Assembly: GCF_033958435.1 (NCBI RefSeq)
Contig: NC_134137.1
Coordinates: 173,923,501 to 173,987,500, forward strand
Source: Carettochelys insculpta
Taxonomy: Eukaryota; Chordata; Testudines; Carettochelyidae
Direction of reading: 5' to 3'
DNA: 64,000 bases
Made by a program: the position numbers and the translations under genes. The notes under the pieces were generated by a model, which saw only the letters and a list, made by a program, of their open reading frames with translations, did no database searches and was not told the DNA's origin. Below are positions 30,679 through 45,600 of the stretch, one piece after another (the stretch's first letter is position 1; the number at the start of each line of letters is the position of its first letter).

Positions 30679-33600
30679 CTGGAAATACAAGATGATTATA
30701 AAAACATTATCAGAACACACGGAAAGCAGTGAAAGTCAGTAAGAAGCTACAAAATTTTGTACTGAGTGATTGTTTCAGTGGGTATCTTCATGAAGTAGTC
30801 ATGAAACGGTGCAGACATCTGAAGGGCATCTGTCTTTTTCATCCCATTTGAAACCATGAACAAAACTGTTCTTAATTTGAACTACAAGTTTTTTTTCAGA
30901 AACATAAACACAAGGCAGATCAGTCACTTGTAACTGCTTGTATAACCAAATTCATGCTGGCGTTTGCCAGCAGAAGGCCATCCAGTATATAATACTGTTA
31001 GTAAAGTACAAGATCTCTTTTGCCTTTTCACCCTCCCTCCTAACATCTACTGGTAAAATAACCACTTCTAATAACTGGCCTATTATAGTCTTTCCATGTG
31101 AACAACATGGAAACAGAGGTCTGCTTATTCATCACCTGCCTTTAGTCTTATGGATGTACTGATGTGTATCTCTAGATATATCCATTTTGGGCCACTGCAT
31201 CTGCATTTGCTGGTGCTGCATCACTGCAGACCAGGCTGCGGCTCAGGTAAAAATCAGAGCCTTAATTTCTGAGTTGATGGACACAAAGCTAAATTTAGAT
31301 ATGTAGTAAGTTTTGTCACTAAGTGGTGACATCTGGTGTAACTCAGAATAGGAAAAGCAATTAAAAGGTAGATGCAGCATGGTGAAACAGGCTTTTGTTA
31401 CACACTTAGCCCATAACTGCACTTAATAATGATTCTGTACGTTGATACTGTATTGTATGTGCCTTTCACGTCTAAATTTGCCCATGAACACGATGTGTTG
31501 GCAGTTCCAAATTCCAGTTCATGCAAAAAGATGTTGACTGTAGACATCAAAAGAGGATTTTATGTCATATAAATGGCACGAATGTTTTCTAAAATTAAAA
31601 ACATACAGAGGTGCTCTATTGATTGCATTGGAAACTGGCATGGTACATGCTTCAAGATTTGGAAAGGAAAAGAAACTGGTGTGGTAGGAAACCCATAAAC
31701 TCACACTGAAGTATGCCTCCAGGTGATAAGCCATATCCTTAATAGCAGGGTAGTTCTGGGCAGCACCAAAAGTGAAACTCAAGGAGGCCAGGTTCAGACT
31801 GTTGGCTGCTCCGTTTGGTGTTTCTTCCCGGATAACTTTTAAGTCTTGTCTGTACACGTTGTCCTGGCAGTATACGAGCTGCTCCATTCTAAAATTAATT
31901 CTGATAATTGTTTCAGCTTCCTGTGCTTGCTTCTTGCTAATGTCTTCAATTCTGTCCTATAAAAGCAGATTGGAGTTGTGGTGGGGGTAGGAAAGAAAAT
32001 GCTCAAAATCCATTAACCAACAGGTTCATGAGTATAGGACCAGGCCTGTGGGACAGGTAACATGTGACATGGTGTCATTCCCAAGAGCATGTGGTAAAGT
32101 GCTAGATTCTGGCTCCCTGTCAGGTAGTGCAAGGGGGCAAGCAAGCCTACATTGCTTTGTACACTCATTACACTTGTGGACAGGAGCAGCCCAAAGCTTG
32201 TGGCTTGAACTCCCTGAGTGCTGAGAGGAGTGTTTGTGCTGTCAATTATGGGAGACACCCTACCCACCACCTGCTTTCCCCTCCCTCCCCCATGAAGGAA
32301 GGCGTCTGCAGAGCCAGGGAAACACTGAAGGCATCCTTCAGTATGTTCTGACTAAGCATGTAGTGATTGCCAATGATGCATTCAACATGTGCCCCCTGCA
32401 GCATTTGGACTGCCTCTGTCTTCTGCAGACCCTGACATGAACTCCGTTTCCCTCTGTCTCATCTCCAAAATCTGCACCATTGTCCATGCACAAGCCAACT
32501 TTCAGCCAGGCACAGGGCAGCTAACGGTTCAGCTCGTACACTCCCCCACCCCCACCCTGCCCGGGTTGCCTTAACCTTCCAATCGACCCAAAATCTAGTG
32601 AGAAAATCATCTACCTCTCCTCAGTGTCATAATGATATTTAAACTCTCTTAATATACTTTCACAGGCTCCTTGCTGCCTCCTGAGCCATATTCAGCCTTG
32701 TTCTCAGCTTCAAGTATTTCCACATCAGATCTCCTTCCCTTCCTCTCCCTCTGCTCTGGTTCCCCTTTACTCACCTCACCCTCTTTGCTCATCCAAAGCC
32801 ACTTCCTTGATTGCTTCCTGATTTTTTCAAAGCTGCTAAGCCCTTGTAAGTCCAAGAGATTTAAAAAATTGGATGCTCATCACTTTAGAACATTAGAGCA
32901 TAAAGGTTGCTATCTTGTGTATGCCTCTGGGTCTTCATTCATGTAGATCCCACTGAGTGGCAGCACTTTCCTAGCTGGCCATACAGGGTTCCCGCTCCTT
33001 CAGTCTTTTATCTATATATATCTCTTGGGTGACTGTACGCACATTGACCATACTCACATTTTTTTTTTAAAAAAAGTGTCCCTCTACCCCCATAATACAT
33101 ACGAATCTTCTAAGCAGCCTCATCATCATATTGTCTTTAGCCTTTCCCCTCCCCTTGGTTTTGTCTGCTGTTCTTAGCTTAACACTAGCACTACAAAGAC
33201 TTGCAGGCATGCTTGACTTCGTGTAATCCCTCTGGGACGACATACATCTCAGCAGGAATGAAATCCGAGAATGTAATCTCTTTGGCTATATCTACAGGGC
33301 ACGTGCTATCTCAGGACACCAAAGTATCCCAAAATAGCTGCCTGTGTCTATGCAACCCACCCATTGTTTTGAAACAGATATCGAGATAACAGGCACGCTA
33401 TTCAAGCACCCCTGGAAACCTCAGTGGAAGAGGAGTGCAGGAATGCCTCAAAATAGGGCTTTATTTCCGCACGTGGCATTGTTTAGACAGCACCGCATGC
33501 CAAAATAGCCTATTTCGAAAACTACTCAAAATAAACTATGCCATTTGCATAGCAAAAAATAAGTAGCTTATTTCGAGGTGAGAGTACTGTCTAGACATAA

Positions 33601-36600
33601 CCTTTGGGAGCAGGGAGTCAATCTTTGTTGTGTTCAGTGCTATGCACAGATATGATATAAAATATAATGCAGTACAATCAAGAAACTGGAAAACACAGTT
33701 TACCGCAATGTCAATGTCACTGGACAATGTAACAAACGTTCATGCCTCCTCTGTATAAAATTTTCATTTATTTACATAGTAACAGATAGTAACATAGTAA
33801 ATTATTTTGTTAGTCTTTAAAGTGCTACTTGACTGCTTTTTTTGTTTTCATTTATTTACAGTTTCTCTGATACCTTATTGCACAACATAGTCCTAAAGAC
33901 GGTAAGTCTGTAGGAATCTTCCACAAGTTGCTTATAGATAACAATGACATAAGAGAGACAGATCAAGAATGAAGGCATAAAATGTAATTCTGTATGTGTC
34001 TTGTGTTGATTACACAGACTCATAGAAGTATTAGATGGGAAGGGACTTTGGGGCTAGAGCCAAGTTATTTTGAGTTAATAGCTGTTATTTGAAAATAACT
34101 GTGTGGTCGTCTACACTACACACTTGCTATTTCAAAATAAATTAAAAATAGCAGATACTTATTTTGAAATTGGTAAACCAAAACATGGGATAGTGCTTAT
34201 TTCAAAATAAGCACAGTGCCCTGTCTGAACAGCACATATTTTGAAACAGTTATTTGGAAATAAGCGCTATTTCAAAATAAGTGCTATGCGTGCAGACTAT
34301 GCCCGTTTCTACACAGGCCACTTTCTCCAAAAGTGACATGGTAATACATGGCCTGAAATATGCTAATGAGCCACAGACGCAAATTCCCTGTGCCTCATTA
34401 GCATACGGTCACGTGATTTGGAGTCCGGAAGACCGTTCTTCCGGACTCCAAAACACTGGTCAGAAGCGCGGCCCTGGGGGGGAGCTTCCAGAAGGAAGTC
34501 CTTCTGGAGGCCCCTTCTTCCCAAAAATTTTGAGGAAGAAGGGGTGTCCGGAAGAAGGACTGCCTTACAGAAGCTCCCCCCAGGGCCGCGCTTCTAAACG
34601 GCGTTTTGGAGTCCGGAAGAACGGTCTTCTGGACTCCAAATCACGTGACCGTATGCTAATGAGGCATGGAGAATTTGCATCCATGCCTTATTAGCATATT
34701 TTGGGCTGTGTATTACCATGCCACTTTCGGAGAAAGTGGCCTGTGTAGAAACGGCCTATGTGTTTTGAAGTAGCTAAGTGCTATTTTGAAATACATTTTT
34801 GTATGCAGCAGTCCTATTTCAAAATCACTATTTTGAAATAGCTATTCCAGAATAACTTATTTTGAAATAGATGATGGGGATTTCACTGCCTCCCTGACCA
34901 GCTTTTTCCAGAGTTTATCTGAACAATTAAGAAGTTTTTCTTAATCTCCAACCTAAACCTCTCTTGCTGCAATTTGTCTCATCCTTGGAGGTTAGGGAGA
35001 ACAAATTTCTATTTTTGCCCTTGTAGTAGCCTTTTACATATTTAAAAACTTATGATGTTCCCCCTTTGTCTTCTCCCTTTCCAAACTAAACAAGCCCATT
35101 TTTATCAATCTTCGCCCGTAAGTTATGTTTTTCAGACCTTTAATCAAACTGGCCGCTCTTCTCTGGAGAGCATGTGGTGTCTTACCTTAGTAGCTCTGTT
35201 AAGATTGCAAAAATCTTCAAAATGATCTTTGGCAAGCTCTATAAAAGATTTTCGGACAATTTCTGAGGGGGAAAAAGAGACAGCATATAAAGGTAGCAGT
35301 GTAAATGTGATTATTGAACTCCTGCTAATACAAGATTTCTGAAAACTTGCCACCATGTTCTATCTAATGATTTTTCACTTTTCTATCATAGTCCATTTCT
35401 AAGTTTATCTGAAATACAATAATAGAATCACAGAGCTGACAGGAACCTCAAAAGATGATTGAGTTCAGTACCTTAAACTCACACCAAGACCAAGCCCATC
35501 TGAACCATCCCTGACAGGTGTTTGTCTGATCTGCTCTTAAAAATCTCCGGTGATGGAGATCCAAAACCCACCTTTTCGAGTTTTTTGGAATCTATCCCAT
35601 ATTCCATGACTTTTCAAAGATAATAGCTAATGGCCCAGATATTTCCTGAGTCATCTTCTTTAATATTTTAGGATTCCTTTAATCAGGCCTTGCTGATGGT
35701 CATATAACTTGTCTAAATAATGTTCAACGTATTCTTTTCCTATTTTTAATCATTTGATCGGACCCATTTTCTCTGGCACTCACAATGTTGGGTGTCCAAT
35801 TACCACCAACCCTACTGATGAAAACTGAGACAAGGATGTCATTTAGCACCACTACTGCTTCCACAGTTTTCTATTTGTCAGGATTTTTTAACACCTTGGA
35901 CATAATTGTCCCTGTGGGCCAGGGAATACATGCCTTTGGCTGTGTAAAGTCAGTGCAGACACATGAAATTCCAAAGTGTCACAGGCTGCCATTTAGCAGC
36001 ATTACCAACGGTCACTTTTTGTCAGTTAGCTCCCCCAGTGACCTGAACTCATGAATAATTCATAACCAGGTGTTCAAATTCCAGGCTTCTGACTGGGCAA
36101 AGGGGAGAGTTTCTGGAATTTTCCTTCCCTCAGAGGACCTGGTTGAAAACCACACCTGCATGCAAATTTGATCATGAATATTTATACAGAATCATGAATT
36201 ATGTATGAAGACTAAGAATATAAGCAGGTGCTGCGGAGCACTCTGCGGCCCTGGGAGGCGCAGACAAGGATTCTGCGGTCCTGTATAGGGAGGCGTGGCT
36301 GCAGGTGAGGCGTCCACCGAGTCCCTTAGGCCAGCCCACAGAGGCGAAGCAGCTGAATCACTCTAGATCACTTCACCACTGCCATCCACCCTGACTGGAC
36401 TTGGGCAGCGCCTACGCTCTCTAGCGGCAGCTCCTCTCCACCTGCGGTGCCAGCGGCAAGCGGTCTCCGTGGGGCGGCGGCCGAGCGTTGAACTGGCCCG
36501 CCTTTTGGCTGCCATCTTACCATAGTTCCCACCGTTCCACCTGCAGCGCCGCCATATTGATTGTCAGACTCTTCTACTTACCTGGACTTGACTCAACACT

Positions 36601-39600
36601 GGACTCGACTACAACTTCTGGAAACATAACTTTACCTATACATACACACGCAGACTTCCCTGGGACATCGGGACCCCCAGTGGGGGAGCAGGGGTCGCAC
36701 CTCTGTTGTGCTTATCTCCCGACGGGGGGAGGGCAGTGCCCGGGGGCCTGACCCATAGGGCTGGGCCTACGTGCCCAGGGTATTTATACAACACTACAGT
36801 TAACTATTTATTTGGCTAATGTTACAGCACATTTAATTATTAATTTGGTAAATTAGTTAATGGTATTATCAATTAGTTTAGACTATTAGTAATTCCTATA
36901 CTGGAATGTTAAATCCTGTACCTTGTACCCATATGTCTATACATATATAATAGTGAGTGAAGGCTTGACCTCCTCACCTTCCATCAGCTGCCTACCTCAG
37001 AGCTACCTGAGGCAGAGCTAAGACCGCCCAGGAGCCCCCTTCAAATAGAGCCTATTCAGGGGAAACGCAAGGCCTCCCACAAATAAGAGGAGTCAACCTT
37101 GACCGCCCCCCCAGGCCTTTACATTGGGGCAGGAGTAGCACCCTGCCCCCAGTTAGAGGTGGGGGTTAGCACCCCTCGCCCTACCTGTATTAGTTGGCAG
37201 CAGGGATATTTAAACCCTTCCCCTTCTACCTATCCCTTTCTACTAATAAATTCATTTTTGCCTTCCAGTTTAATAAAATTTACATCTACATCCAAGAATC
37301 GTCAAATCTTCACAATGTTACTAGTAAGTCTCTAGGTATCGTTAAAGTTGTAGTATAGATAGTTTGTTATTTTGTTAGTGCTGTTCCAATAAAAACCGTT
37401 ATTTTGTTACCATTTTAATCCTTGTCCTTGGTCTCGCTCTTCCTTGCCAGCCACTTCCCGCTAGGAGGCTTGGGCGGGGTCCAGTGTAAACCGGGGTGGA
37501 GCTCTCCTGCCTGGGTTTGCAGCAGGGAACTGACTGGGTCCTGGGATCTGTGCTCAGGAGGCGTCAAACAGACCTCCTTGGTGTAGGGCTTTGTTTAATC
37601 TAACATCCTCTAGCCTGTCTAGAAAAAAGCCCGGCACTATTATTATTTTTCCATCTTCATTGAGTAACAGGCCTACCCTGTCTTTGGTCTTCCTCTTGCT
37701 TCTAGCGTATTTATACAATGTTTTCTTGCTACCCTTTATATCTCTAGTTATTTTGATCTCATTTTGTGCCTTGGCTTTTCTAATTTTGCTCCTTTGTACC
37801 TGCATTGTTTATTTATATTCACTGTTTATAATTTGACCTAATTTATACTTTATGTTGGCCTCTTTCTGATTTTTAGATTTTTCAGGGTCTCCTGGTTAAG
37901 ACTGGGTGGTCTGTTTATGAACTTTTTTCTTTCTTACATAGTGGTGTAGTTTGTTCTTGTGCCGTTAATAATGTCTCTTGGAAAAACTGCTCATTGACTT
38001 CCACTGTTTATCTTTGACTTATTTCCCATGGGACCTTACGTACCACCTCTGAGTTTGCTGAAGTTTGCCTTCCTGAAATCCATGGGCTTTATTTTGCTGT
38101 TCTCTCTCCTCCCATATTTCATAAACTCTGCAATATCACCCATCACTGTCACTCATGCTACCATCCAACTTCAAATTCTGAACCATTTCCTCTCTATTAT
38201 CAAAACCATATTTAGCACAGCCACTCCCCTGTCCATTTCGGAATTTGTATCATCAGAGTAATTCTGTCATGAAGCCTCTATGAGCTCCATGCCAGTCCCA
38301 AGCCTGGATGAAGGAGGAGGGTTGGTCAGATGTGTGTCAATGCGCTGACCATCAAAAAACAATATGAATGAAATCTGATGCCAGTACAACTAAATGATAA
38401 AAGATGCCAGCTCGGACATCACCCAGATAAACAAGCTCCATGATACTAATTGAGCGATCGGGGTTGGGTCAATAAGTTGGCTACCAAAAGAAAATTACAG
38501 CTAACTCATACGGTCTCCATTGAAACATGGAACGTCCGAATACCGTGGGCAGCTGGAAAATTACAGCTGCTTCGGAAGGAGATGGAGAGATACCAATGCA
38601 ATATACTTGGACTGGCAGAGATGCGTTGGATGGCATCAGGAGAGATATGTGGTTGTGAAGTCATTTGGTCAGGAAACGAAACAAAGCATGAAGCAGGAGT
38701 TGGATTCCTTCTTAGCAAAACAGCTAGAAGAGTATTATTAGGACACAAACAGGTGAGTGCAAAAATGATGGCAGCAAGATTCGAAGCAAAACTGTTCAAC
38801 ATCTCAGTCATTCAGATGTATGCACCCATGTTGGACAGTACGGAGGAAGAGATTGGGCTATTCTGTAAAGACTTGACGAAGACAGTAGATGAGATACTGA
38901 AGAAAGATGTGCTGATCATTGGAGGAGATTGGAATGTGAAGATTGGAACAGATAACGAAGGTTGGGAGAGAGTCATGGGAAGGTATAGATATGGAGAAAG
39001 AGAACAAGGTGAGAAACTGCTAGAGTTTGCTATAGAGCATGAGATGGTGATCTGCCGCACAATATTCCAACAAAAGGACTGTAGGAAGTGGACATGGTGA
39101 TCGAATGACAGGAAGTCCAAGAACATGATAGATATGATTTTGATAAGGAGAAGATGTATAACAGCAGTACAGCAGTAGTGAACTTTCCAAGGAGCGGATA
39201 TAGACTCAGACCCCAGCCTAGTGATCGCAAACATCAAGATAAAACTCAAAAGAAAATGTAAGACACAGTTTAAGAAAAGAAGAGATGTGGCGAGGCTATG
39301 TGAGGAAGAAACAGGGAACGCATACAGAACAGTGCTCAAAGAGAAGATCAAGAATATCGCCACAGAGAAAGACCTAGATAAGAGAGTCGCAGGGATAGCC
39401 ATCGCTATAGAAGAGGCAATTATGCAGACTGTTCCAGAGGAAGAAAAGATCAATAAGAAGTGGATTACCCAGGAAAGACTGAAGTTGGTTCAAGAGAAGA
39501 GAGCGATGAAGATCAGAAGAGTTGTCTCTGAGAAGGCAGAACAGCAATATAGGATGAAATGCAATGAGGTAAGGAAAGCAGCCAGAAAGGATAAGGAGAA

Positions 39601-42600
39601 ACGGTTAGAGGAGCAATGTGAAGATATTGAGTGGTATTACAGTAAATGTAAGACCAGGGAGGTGTATAAAAAAATTAGGTATATTAATAGGAAATGGCAA
39701 CCAAAGCAGATGGAGATCAAAGATGAGAATGAAGAAGTGCTCATGAACAGGGAGAAGATTGTTCAGCGATGGACGAGATATTGCACCAACCTATACAAAA
39801 CACAGTTGGACCGCGTGTCTCAGAGAGACTGACTGAAGAATTGAAAGAGATATCTCCACCCAGCACCAAGAGTGAGACTGATATTTCGAAGGAGGAAGTA
39901 GAAAAAGCAGTGAAATGACTAAAGAACAACAAGAGCCCTAAAAATGATAAGATCATGGGAGAGGTGATCAAATATGGTGGAGAAAGCATGATTCAGGAAA
40001 TGCACCGACTATGTAATATAGCATGGAAAGAAGGGAAGGCGCCTAAAGAATGGACAAGATCTGTGCTAGTGACAATACCCAAGAAAGGAAGTACATGGGA
40101 ATGCAAGAACTACAGAACGATTGCCCTCACGAGTCATCTAGGCAAGGTGCTGATGATGATACTGACTGAGAGACTAAGATCACAGATAGAAGAACATATA
40201 GCAGATGAGCAAGTGGGGTTCAGAAAAAATAGAAGTACCATACAGCAGATATTGGCACTAAGACTGATAGCGGAAAAAGTCTGACGAAAGAACAAGAATG
40301 TATACACTTGCTTCGTCGATTTTCAAAAGGCATTTGACAGTACAGATCAGAAAGTGACTTGGGCGGTGTTGGAGTCATATGGAGTGGATAGCAGACTGAT
40401 AGAGTTGTTGGAGGATATCAATGACAATGCGGAGGCGGCAGTGAGAATATGCAGGGAGTTGGGAATTTGGTTTAAAACAAGTAGAGGTAAGAGACAAGGA
40501 GATTCAATAACGCCAAGTATCTTCATTGCACATCTGGAGAGAGCGATGGACAAGATCAAGGAAGAGGCAGAAGGGGTATCTGTGCACAGGAAAAGAATTA
40601 ACAACCTGAGATTCGTGGATGATATAGTTATCATTGAGGAAGATGCGGAGAAGCTAGCGAAAACAGTGCAGGTGTTAAACGAAGAAGGAAAGTGGTATGG
40701 ACTGATTATGAACATCGACAAAACAAAAACAATGGTATTTGGAGATAAGGTAATAGGAAGGAAGGTGAGTGTCAATGGTATTGAACTAGAAAATGTAGAG
40801 AAGTTCACATATCTGGGGAGCAACGTAACGTATGATCTAGACTGTAAAAAGGAAATAGCGACTAGAATAGTGAAAGCAAGAGCAAGTTTGAAGGCGATGG
40901 ATAAGATCTGGAAAAGCAAAGCAATTAGCTTATGAACAAAGCTGACCATCTTGAAAACGTGTGTATTCAGCAGCATTTTGTATGGATGTGAGATGGGTGA
41001 TAACGAAAGATTAGAAAAGAAGAATATTGGCGTTCAAAAGGAGTTGCTATAGAAAGATTCAGAGAATAAGATGGATGCAGAAGGTCTCCAATGAGGAATT
41101 ATATAGGAAGTTACAGCCGAAAGAGAACCTGCTGCAGAACGGTTATAAAACGGAAGCTACAACTATTTGGGCATATTTGCAGAATGAACGACGAATGAAA
41201 AATCAAGACCTGGTATTCAGCATAATGGACGGTCTGAACAGGAGAGGCAGACCCCACAGAGAATGGATAGATGATATATTAGATTGGTGCGGAGCTAGTC
41301 TACAGAAACTAAGCCACTCTGCACTGGACAGGGAAAGATGGAAGGAAATAGTGAGAGAGGCATCAGACACCAGCGGGTGCTGAGCCCACTGTTATTGATG
41401 ATGATGATGATGATGATGATGATGTTCATCAAAGTATAAAGGCCAGGCATAAAAGCTTAAGGTCTAGAGTTCTGTCTCATGGACTGAAAGTGGTTTGATT
41501 CAGATTAATTTTCCCCTGCTTGAAGCAGCCAACGTACAGCTTTTGTCATTGTCAACCAAAATGTAGACAAACCGATATTCCCAGAGTGTAAGATAACCTT
41601 AGCAACTGAACCTCACCATTCACTTTTTTCAGCATCTCAGTAGCTGGTTTTTCTAGAGCTGCAATTCGCTGTCTTACAATGGCCTCAAATGTCTTGTAAC
41701 TGGTAAACCCTGGGAGCTCTCTTCCACGATACTGTTCTTCGAATCTCCACACTTCTTGCTGTATAGTTTTTCTATCTATAACATCAAAACAGCACTATTT
41801 TAATTTTCCGAATCTGAGGAATTTCTAAAGAGAACTGGATTTAGAAAATAGAAGTTCAGTTCTTTGTCAGACCAAAAAACAAACAGCCCCACACCCCCAA
41901 AACAGCAATCTATACAGCAAAACCAAAAGGAAGTAATTTAATCAGGTATCAAAGAAGAAGTAACATTATGTCTGGTTTTAACAACAGAAAATATATATCA
42001 TCAGTGTATTTTTCCAAACGCTCGCGGCGCACCTGTGAGTGGTTCACAGAGCCCCCGTATTCTGCAGAGCATAGTTTAAGAAACACTGATATAAACTAAT
42101 GGAAAAAGGAACATGGGCCAGTACTCTGACCCAGTATAGCACTTCCTATGAGACTGATATCCTTGATGCTTGAGAGAAAGATGTAAAACAGTTTGATGGC
42201 CATCAGATACTACGATCACTAAAACAACATAAACAATGGAGAAATTTGCTGGGCCCAGAGCCAGTGGTCTGGGCAGGGCTAGAGCTGGCTTCTACAGGGC
42301 TGAGGGTGGGGCTGCATCAGCAGTGGCTGTGGGGCTGGGGCTGCATCAACAGTCTGGCCAGGGCCGGACTCTGTCCATATCCAGCATCCCCGGGGCTGGG
42401 GCCATGTCTGGCATTTATGGGGTCAGGGCTGGTGCCTGCAGTGGCACTTGCGGAACTATGTCTGGCATCTGGGCTGGACCCAGCCTCCATGGCCAGCAGC
42501 CCAAGTATGGGTGGCCGGTGTCAGGCCAAGGTCTGGGCAGGTGGTAAGGGGGGCCACGGGGCTGGAGATGGGAGTGGGAGGGCACAAATGGAACTGGAAG

Positions 42601-45600
42601 CACGGAGGAGCAACAGACTGGGTGGCCAGAGGCATGGGACCTCCCTTCATCCCGCAAATTATCTCATCTGGGACCGGTCAGGTCCCAAGGGTGCTGGATG
42701 AGGGAGGTGCAACCTGTAATTACTACTGCCACTTTTACCAGCACAGAGAGTATGTGTAATTCAAATGACTGGTCTTGATGAAAAGTTTTCCAGTGATCAC
42801 AAACAATACCATCAAACAGCATGAGCATAAAATCTGTGCTACCTTAAATTTAGTTGGGAATGCATTCTGTCTTAAAGATTTCTATCAAATAATCAAGCAT
42901 TACTCTACACACCATCCTCAACCAAAAGCAAGTCAGTAAAAAATCATGGTGTGTGTGTAAGAAACTGAAAATTTCTGCACAGTTTTATTCATGCTTGCCA
43001 AAATGTCAAGGAAAAAAAGCTTTCCAAAGTTTGAAGTGTGAAAAATTTTGACCATCTTGAGCTATCTATTGCCAGGTTTACACAATCCTGAAAAGTAATT
43101 TAGCTCTCTCTACTGGTTTCACACAAGCAATGTTGAGTCCCTGACTACATCCTGACATCAGACGTATGAATGTTCTATCTAGCAAGTTAACAGAGAACTT
43201 TTGATAAAATGTAACTTCATTAGGAAGAGCAGGTGAGAGAACACAGTTGTTTTTTTCAAATAGGAAAAGAAAGGTTTGGTAGGCTAAGCCAGTTTCACAG
43301 CAAATATTATAAACTTCTTTACAGATATCCCTAAAGACTTAAACAAGCAAATACCAATGTTATTATGTGGGTTGTTTCTTTTTTTAAAAAAAATCTGCTT
43401 GGGTGAGGAAGGCATGACGAAGTTAGTTAAAAATTACAATTTATCCCTTTACTCTTGTGTCAGCTAAACCAGCATCTGAGGAAGGAAGGATTAATGTTTG
43501 AGTGAGATTTCCAGAAGCATTTGGTGTTTTCTTATCTCTCCTTCACCGGGAGAACTTCACTGGGAGCAGAATTAAACTGATGCAGAATGCTTTTGAAAAA
43601 TATCCCACTTGACATGACCCCGGCATGCTGATTCAGCATCTCCCATGCAAGCCACTTCAATTCAGGCGGGAAGGCCTGCATCCCAGCCAGTGCTCGTGCA
43701 AACTTGTTCCATTTGTCGGTGGAATAAATTTTGTTCTGTGCACCAAGGCATGTACACATGTGCACCACCAATAGAAACACATGCTGCCCTCTGTGACTGT
43801 AGGTCCTCTGCTACTTGGCTGGGTGGTACCTGAGTCTCTCCTGCGCAGCCACCCAAGCACTCAGCTTACAAGGAACACTGACCCCAACCCTCTGCCTCAG
43901 CCTGGAATCCCCATCCCACAATATTAACCCTACAGCTTCACCCCCACCATACATCACCTCCATATTGGGGAATAACACAAAATGAACCCCACATGTGGCT
44001 GTAAAAAACTACAGAGCACATTGATTGCAAAGTCAGTCAAAAGAAGCGAAGTTTCGCATTTCTTAGCAGCTTCACAGGCTGTAAATCTGCTGTGCTCACC
44101 AGTCAATACGCCGTCATCCAGTAGTTTCCCCCATTTTTGAAACTCAGCGCGGATTTTTGTAAAAAGCCTAATTTGATCTTCAGACAACTTTTCTTCTCCC
44201 GCCACTGAACTCGTGATGTCTTGATTAAATAGTTTGATCTTCTGCAATTAGATATTTTAAAAAAAAAACAGCCTGAGCTCTGTAAAGACAGCGTAGCTAA
44301 GGAAGAGTGAACTTGAATTTATTTCCCTTGTGGATCAAGGCCATCTTTTACAAAAATTCCAGCGCTGGTTGGTGGAGTTGCCAGGCCCGCTGACAGAGAG
44401 GGGCAAAGGGGGCAATGACCCCCAGCCCCAGCATTTCAAAAGGGCTCAGAGTTCCAGCTGCCAGTATCACTGGTGCCTGGAGCTCAGAGCCTCTTTGAAA
44501 TGCTGTGAAGCACTGTGCCACTGTGTTGCTGCTCTCGGCATAGTGAGGAGGGAACCAGGAATCACTGCCCTAAACCCCACCCCTTCTGTCCCTGGCCATG
44601 CCCCTTCAGGGGACAGGGAGCCAGGCCTCCCCTTCCACCTTGCTCTGGGCCTACAGTGACTGTCCACACTGCTGCGAATTGTACACGTATTAGTGATGAA
44701 GGCTATAAACGTATAGGGTAACACATGATCCCAGGGAACAACTCTGGCCCTGCTAAGTAGTCCCATTTGGCTGCCAGGGAGGCCTAAGCTGGAGACCCAG
44801 CCTGAGACTGATTGGATTACAGCATCACACTCTGAAGAGAAGTGGAGGTGCAGGCCTGCGTGGTGACAGGGTGCCCTGGGGGGACTGGAAGTGAGTGCCT
44901 GTGGAAACAGCCTACACAGTACTGTGGGACCAACCATTCACCACAGTTGGTCTTACAGACTCACAGACTTAAAGGGCAGGAGGGATTGTTGTAGTTATCC
45001 AGTCTGCACAAGAACACCAGCCACTGAATCTGACCTGGCCACACCACTAAGAGACCTAATCCCCTCAGGCTGGGGTTCGTAATAAGAAGACAGAAGAAAC
45101 AAATGGAAGATCTTCAGACTGGCCACCATGAGCCAAGTGAATCCATGGTTTCAAAATCCAGGGTGCACTTAGGCTTATGTGTATTGTGAGTCATGAAAGC
45201 CCTACAAAGTGGACAGCAGAAAGGAATTTGTTCCCTTTGAAGTTTCTGAAAGTAATTTATTCAGCTCTCCGGCGAGCCACACAACCAAATACGCATGTAT
45301 ACTTACATCTATTAGGAAAAGCAACTGCTCATCATATGCTTTTGGTACACCCTTGCCATATTTCAGTAACTCTTCAGTTGCTTTCTGGAGCTGAAAGTTT
45401 ATTTGGTCTTCTAAAGCTGGCAAAGATTTCTAGGGGAGAAAAACCAACAATACTTGTATACATTGGGTTATTCCATTCTTAGAAAGAAACAGAACTTTTC
45501 AGGGTGTGACATGGAGAGATTTACATCTTGCACTGCCCATAAAAGTCTACAATGGCCCATAGTCTAAATCCACACTGCCTGGACTGAGAAAAAGAGTGTT

